From assembly GCF_001548475.1 (NCBI RefSeq), contig NZ_LRUJ01000008.1, forward strand, positions 1-64,000: DNA of 64,000 nucleotides. Reading direction: 5' to 3'. The notes under the pieces were generated by a model. That model did not search any database. It was not told the origin of the DNA and saw only the letters and a program-made list of their open reading frames with translations. A program made the translations under genes and the position numbers. How positions within the stretch are numbered: position 1 is the first letter of the stretch; each line of letters begins with the position of its first letter. Source of the stretch: Bordetella hinzii LMG 13501 (GTDB lineage Bacteria > Pseudomonadota > Gammaproteobacteria > Burkholderiales > Burkholderiaceae_B). Positions 62,659 through 64,000 of this stretch are shown one piece after another.

Positions 62659-63312
62659 ATGCAGCGATTCACCGATTTCTATGCGGCAATGTACGGCGGG
62701 GCGTCGGTGACGCCCACCGGGCTGGGCTATATCCCGATGGTGATAGAGCAGTCCGGCCGCGGCGAGCGCGCCTACGACATTTACTCGCGCCTGTTGCGCG
62801 AGCGCCTGATCTTCCTGGTCGGGCCGGTCAATGACGCCACGGCCAACCTGGTCGTGGCCCAGCTGCTGTTCCTGGAATCGGAGAATCCTGACAAGGACAT
62901 TTCCTTCTACATCAACTCGCCCGGCGGGTCGGTGTATGCGGGGATGGCCATTTACGACACCATGCAGTTCGTCAAGCCCGATGTGTCCACCCTGTGCACC
63001 GGGCTGGCGGCCAGCATGGGGGCGTTCCTGCTGGCCGCGGGCAAGAAAGGCAAGCGTTTTTCGCTGCCCAATTCCCGCATCATGATTCACCAGCCCTCGG
63101 GCGGCGCCCAGGGCCAGGCCAGCGACATCCAGATCCAGGCCAAGGAAATCCTGGATCTGCGCGAGCGCCTGAACCGCATCCTGGCCGAGAATACCGGCCA
63201 GCCGGTCGAGCGCATCGCCATAGACACCGAGCGTGACAACTTCATGTCGGCTCAAGATGCGGTATCGTATGGTCTGGTAGACAAGGTTCTGGCCCGACGC
63301 GAAGACGTTTGA
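62659..63312 (+). CDS. clpP: ATP-dependent Clp protease proteolytic subunit
   Basis: This 217-residue serine protease, a tetradecamer working with ClpX or ClpA, has its catalytic Ser in [20 protein letters not shown], His in [20 protein letters not shown] and Asp in the following RDNFMSAQ region. [20 protein letters not shown] is the oxyanion-hole segment. A short N-terminal propeptide ([17 protein letters not shown]) is expected to be processed. It begins two bases after tig and is followed by a 104-base gap and clpX. Confidence 0.97.
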   Translation: MQRFTDFYAAMYGGASVTPTGLGYIPMVIEQSGRGERAYDIYSRLLRERLIFLVGPVNDATANLVVAQLLFLESENPDKDISFYINSPGGSVYAGMAIYDTMQFVKPDVSTLCTGLAASMGAFLLAAGKKGKRFSLPNSRIMIHQPSGGAQGQASDIQIQAKEILDLRERLNRILAENTGQPVERIAIDTERDNFMSAQDAVSYGLVDKVLARREDV

Positions 63313-63416
63313 TCCGTCTTCGCCTGGCTTGCAGGCCCTGCCGCCACGTCCGATAAGCGTTGAATGCGTCCCCTGGCAACCGGGGGCGCATCCTCTACCA
63401 GAGACTAGAAACACTT

Positions 63417-64000
63417 ATGCCTGAAAAAAAGGGATCGGCAGACGCAAAAGTGCTGCATTGCTCTTTCTGCAACAAGAGCCAGCACGAGGTCCGCAAGCTG
63501 ATCGCAGGTCCGTCGGTATTCATCTGCGATGAGTGCATAGACCTGTGCAATGACATCATCCGCGAGGAAGCGCAGGCGACCGCGCGCGCGGCAATTCGCT
63601 CCGAGCTGCCGACCCCGGTTGAGATCAAATCCTTCCTGGACCAATACGTGATCGGCCAGACGGGCCCCAAGCGCATGCTGGCCGTGGCCGTCTACAACCA
63701 CTACAAGCGGATCCGCCACGGCGAGATCAAGGGCGACGAGGTCGAGCTGTCCAAGAGCAACATCATGCTCATCGGGCCCACCGGCTCGGGCAAGACGCTG
63801 CTGGCGCAAACGCTTGCGCGCATGCTCAACGTTCCCTTCGTGATGGCCGACGCCACCACGCTGACCGAAGCCGGCTACGTGGGCGAGGACGTCGAGAACA
63901 TCATCCAGAAGCTGCTGCAGAACTGCAACTACGATGTCGAAAAAGCCCAGCGGGCCATTATCTACATCGATGAGATCGACAAGATTTCGCGCAAGTCCGA
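63417..64000 (+). CDS. clpX: ATP-dependent protease ATP-binding subunit ClpX, 5' part (cut by window edge)
   Basis: The first 194 codons of ClpX are present. The N-terminal zinc-binding domain has [17 protein letters not shown] and [13 protein letters not shown] (four cysteines). The AAA+ domain shows Walker [18 protein letters not shown], then [18 protein letters not shown] and the start of Walker B ([11 protein letters not shown]). It unfolds tagged proteins for ClpP. The rest lies beyond the right edge. Start [18 protein letters not shown]. Confidence 0.98.
   Translation, partial: MPEKKGSADAKVLHCSFCNKSQHEVRKLIAGPSVFICDECIDLCNDIIREEAQATARAAIRSELPTPVEIKSFLDQYVIGQTGPKRMLAVAVYNHYKRIRHGEIKGDEVELSKSNIMLIGPTGSGKTLLAQTLARMLNVPFVMADATTLTEAGYVGEDVENIIQKLLQNCNYDVEKAQRAIIYIDEIDKISRKS

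Noticed and set aside
63313-63416. Possible terminator between clpP and clpX (GCGTCCCC / GGGGGCGC)
   Set aside because: Stem is imperfect and lacks a T-run; clpP-clpX are commonly co-transcribed.

Overview
The window is a high-GC, mostly housekeeping stretch of a betaproteobacterial chromosome, best matched to Bordetella or a close Alcaligenaceae relative. The evidence is the Burkholderiales-type porin, a DapC-type aminotransferase in a dap cluster, a DUF4148 secreted protein, pertactin-like autotransporter barrels, and the orders ribF-ileS-lspA-coaBC and tig-clpP-clpX. Identification is by reading protein sequences by eye; no database search was run.

Positions 1 to about 6710 are an eroded, mosaic prophage. 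It has a P4-type integrase (cut by the window edge), an AlpA-like regulator, small phage ORFs and a DnaQ-like exonuclease on the minus strand. A visibly lower-GC two-gene cassette follows: a DUF4747-like protein and a polytopic membrane protein, my best candidate for an undescribed (possibly anti-phage) system. After it lie wreckage pieces: a DUF2280 gene broken into the middle of a frameshifted baseplate J gene, the N-terminus of an AbiTii gene on the other strand, an intact terminase small subunit, a terminase large subunit cut just after its Walker A motif, and a tail-like C-terminal piece ending at a terminator.

Positions 6.8-15 kb carry a CigR-like protein, an Aer-like chemoreceptor, a porin, a LuxR-type regulator, hemN with an FNR-like box and an orphan RcsB-like response regulator. 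At 15-19 kb is thrS, preceded by what looks like a complete transcription attenuator (leader peptide with five consecutive Thr codons, terminator and possible antiterminator), then infC starting at AUC, then gshB. At 19-21.5 kb is a PTS with EIIA, HPr and enzyme I but no permease, so it is probably regulatory. At 21.5-29 kb are mntH with a Fur-like operator, an OsmC-family protein, an ornithine-cyclodeaminase homologue, an orphan solute-binding protein and an Ehu-type (ectoine-like) ABC importer ehuBCDA.

Positions 29-53 kb hold metabolic and maintenance genes: an Old Yellow Enzyme, dut, dedA, a YdjM-like protein, pepE, an Lrp regulator, coaBC, lspA, ileS, ribF, purN, an RsmB-family methyltransferase, a desaturase, uvrD, yheS, prmB, dapE, dapD and dapC. 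Next come tRNA-Leu(UAG), a DCC thioredoxin-like protein and aqpZ. At 55-58 kb two paralogous autotransporter barrels with almost no passenger flank a DUF4148 gene. The right end has two cold-shock genes with long leaders, a DUF924 gene, yqhA and the protein quality-control run tig-clpP-clpX (clpX cut by the edge).
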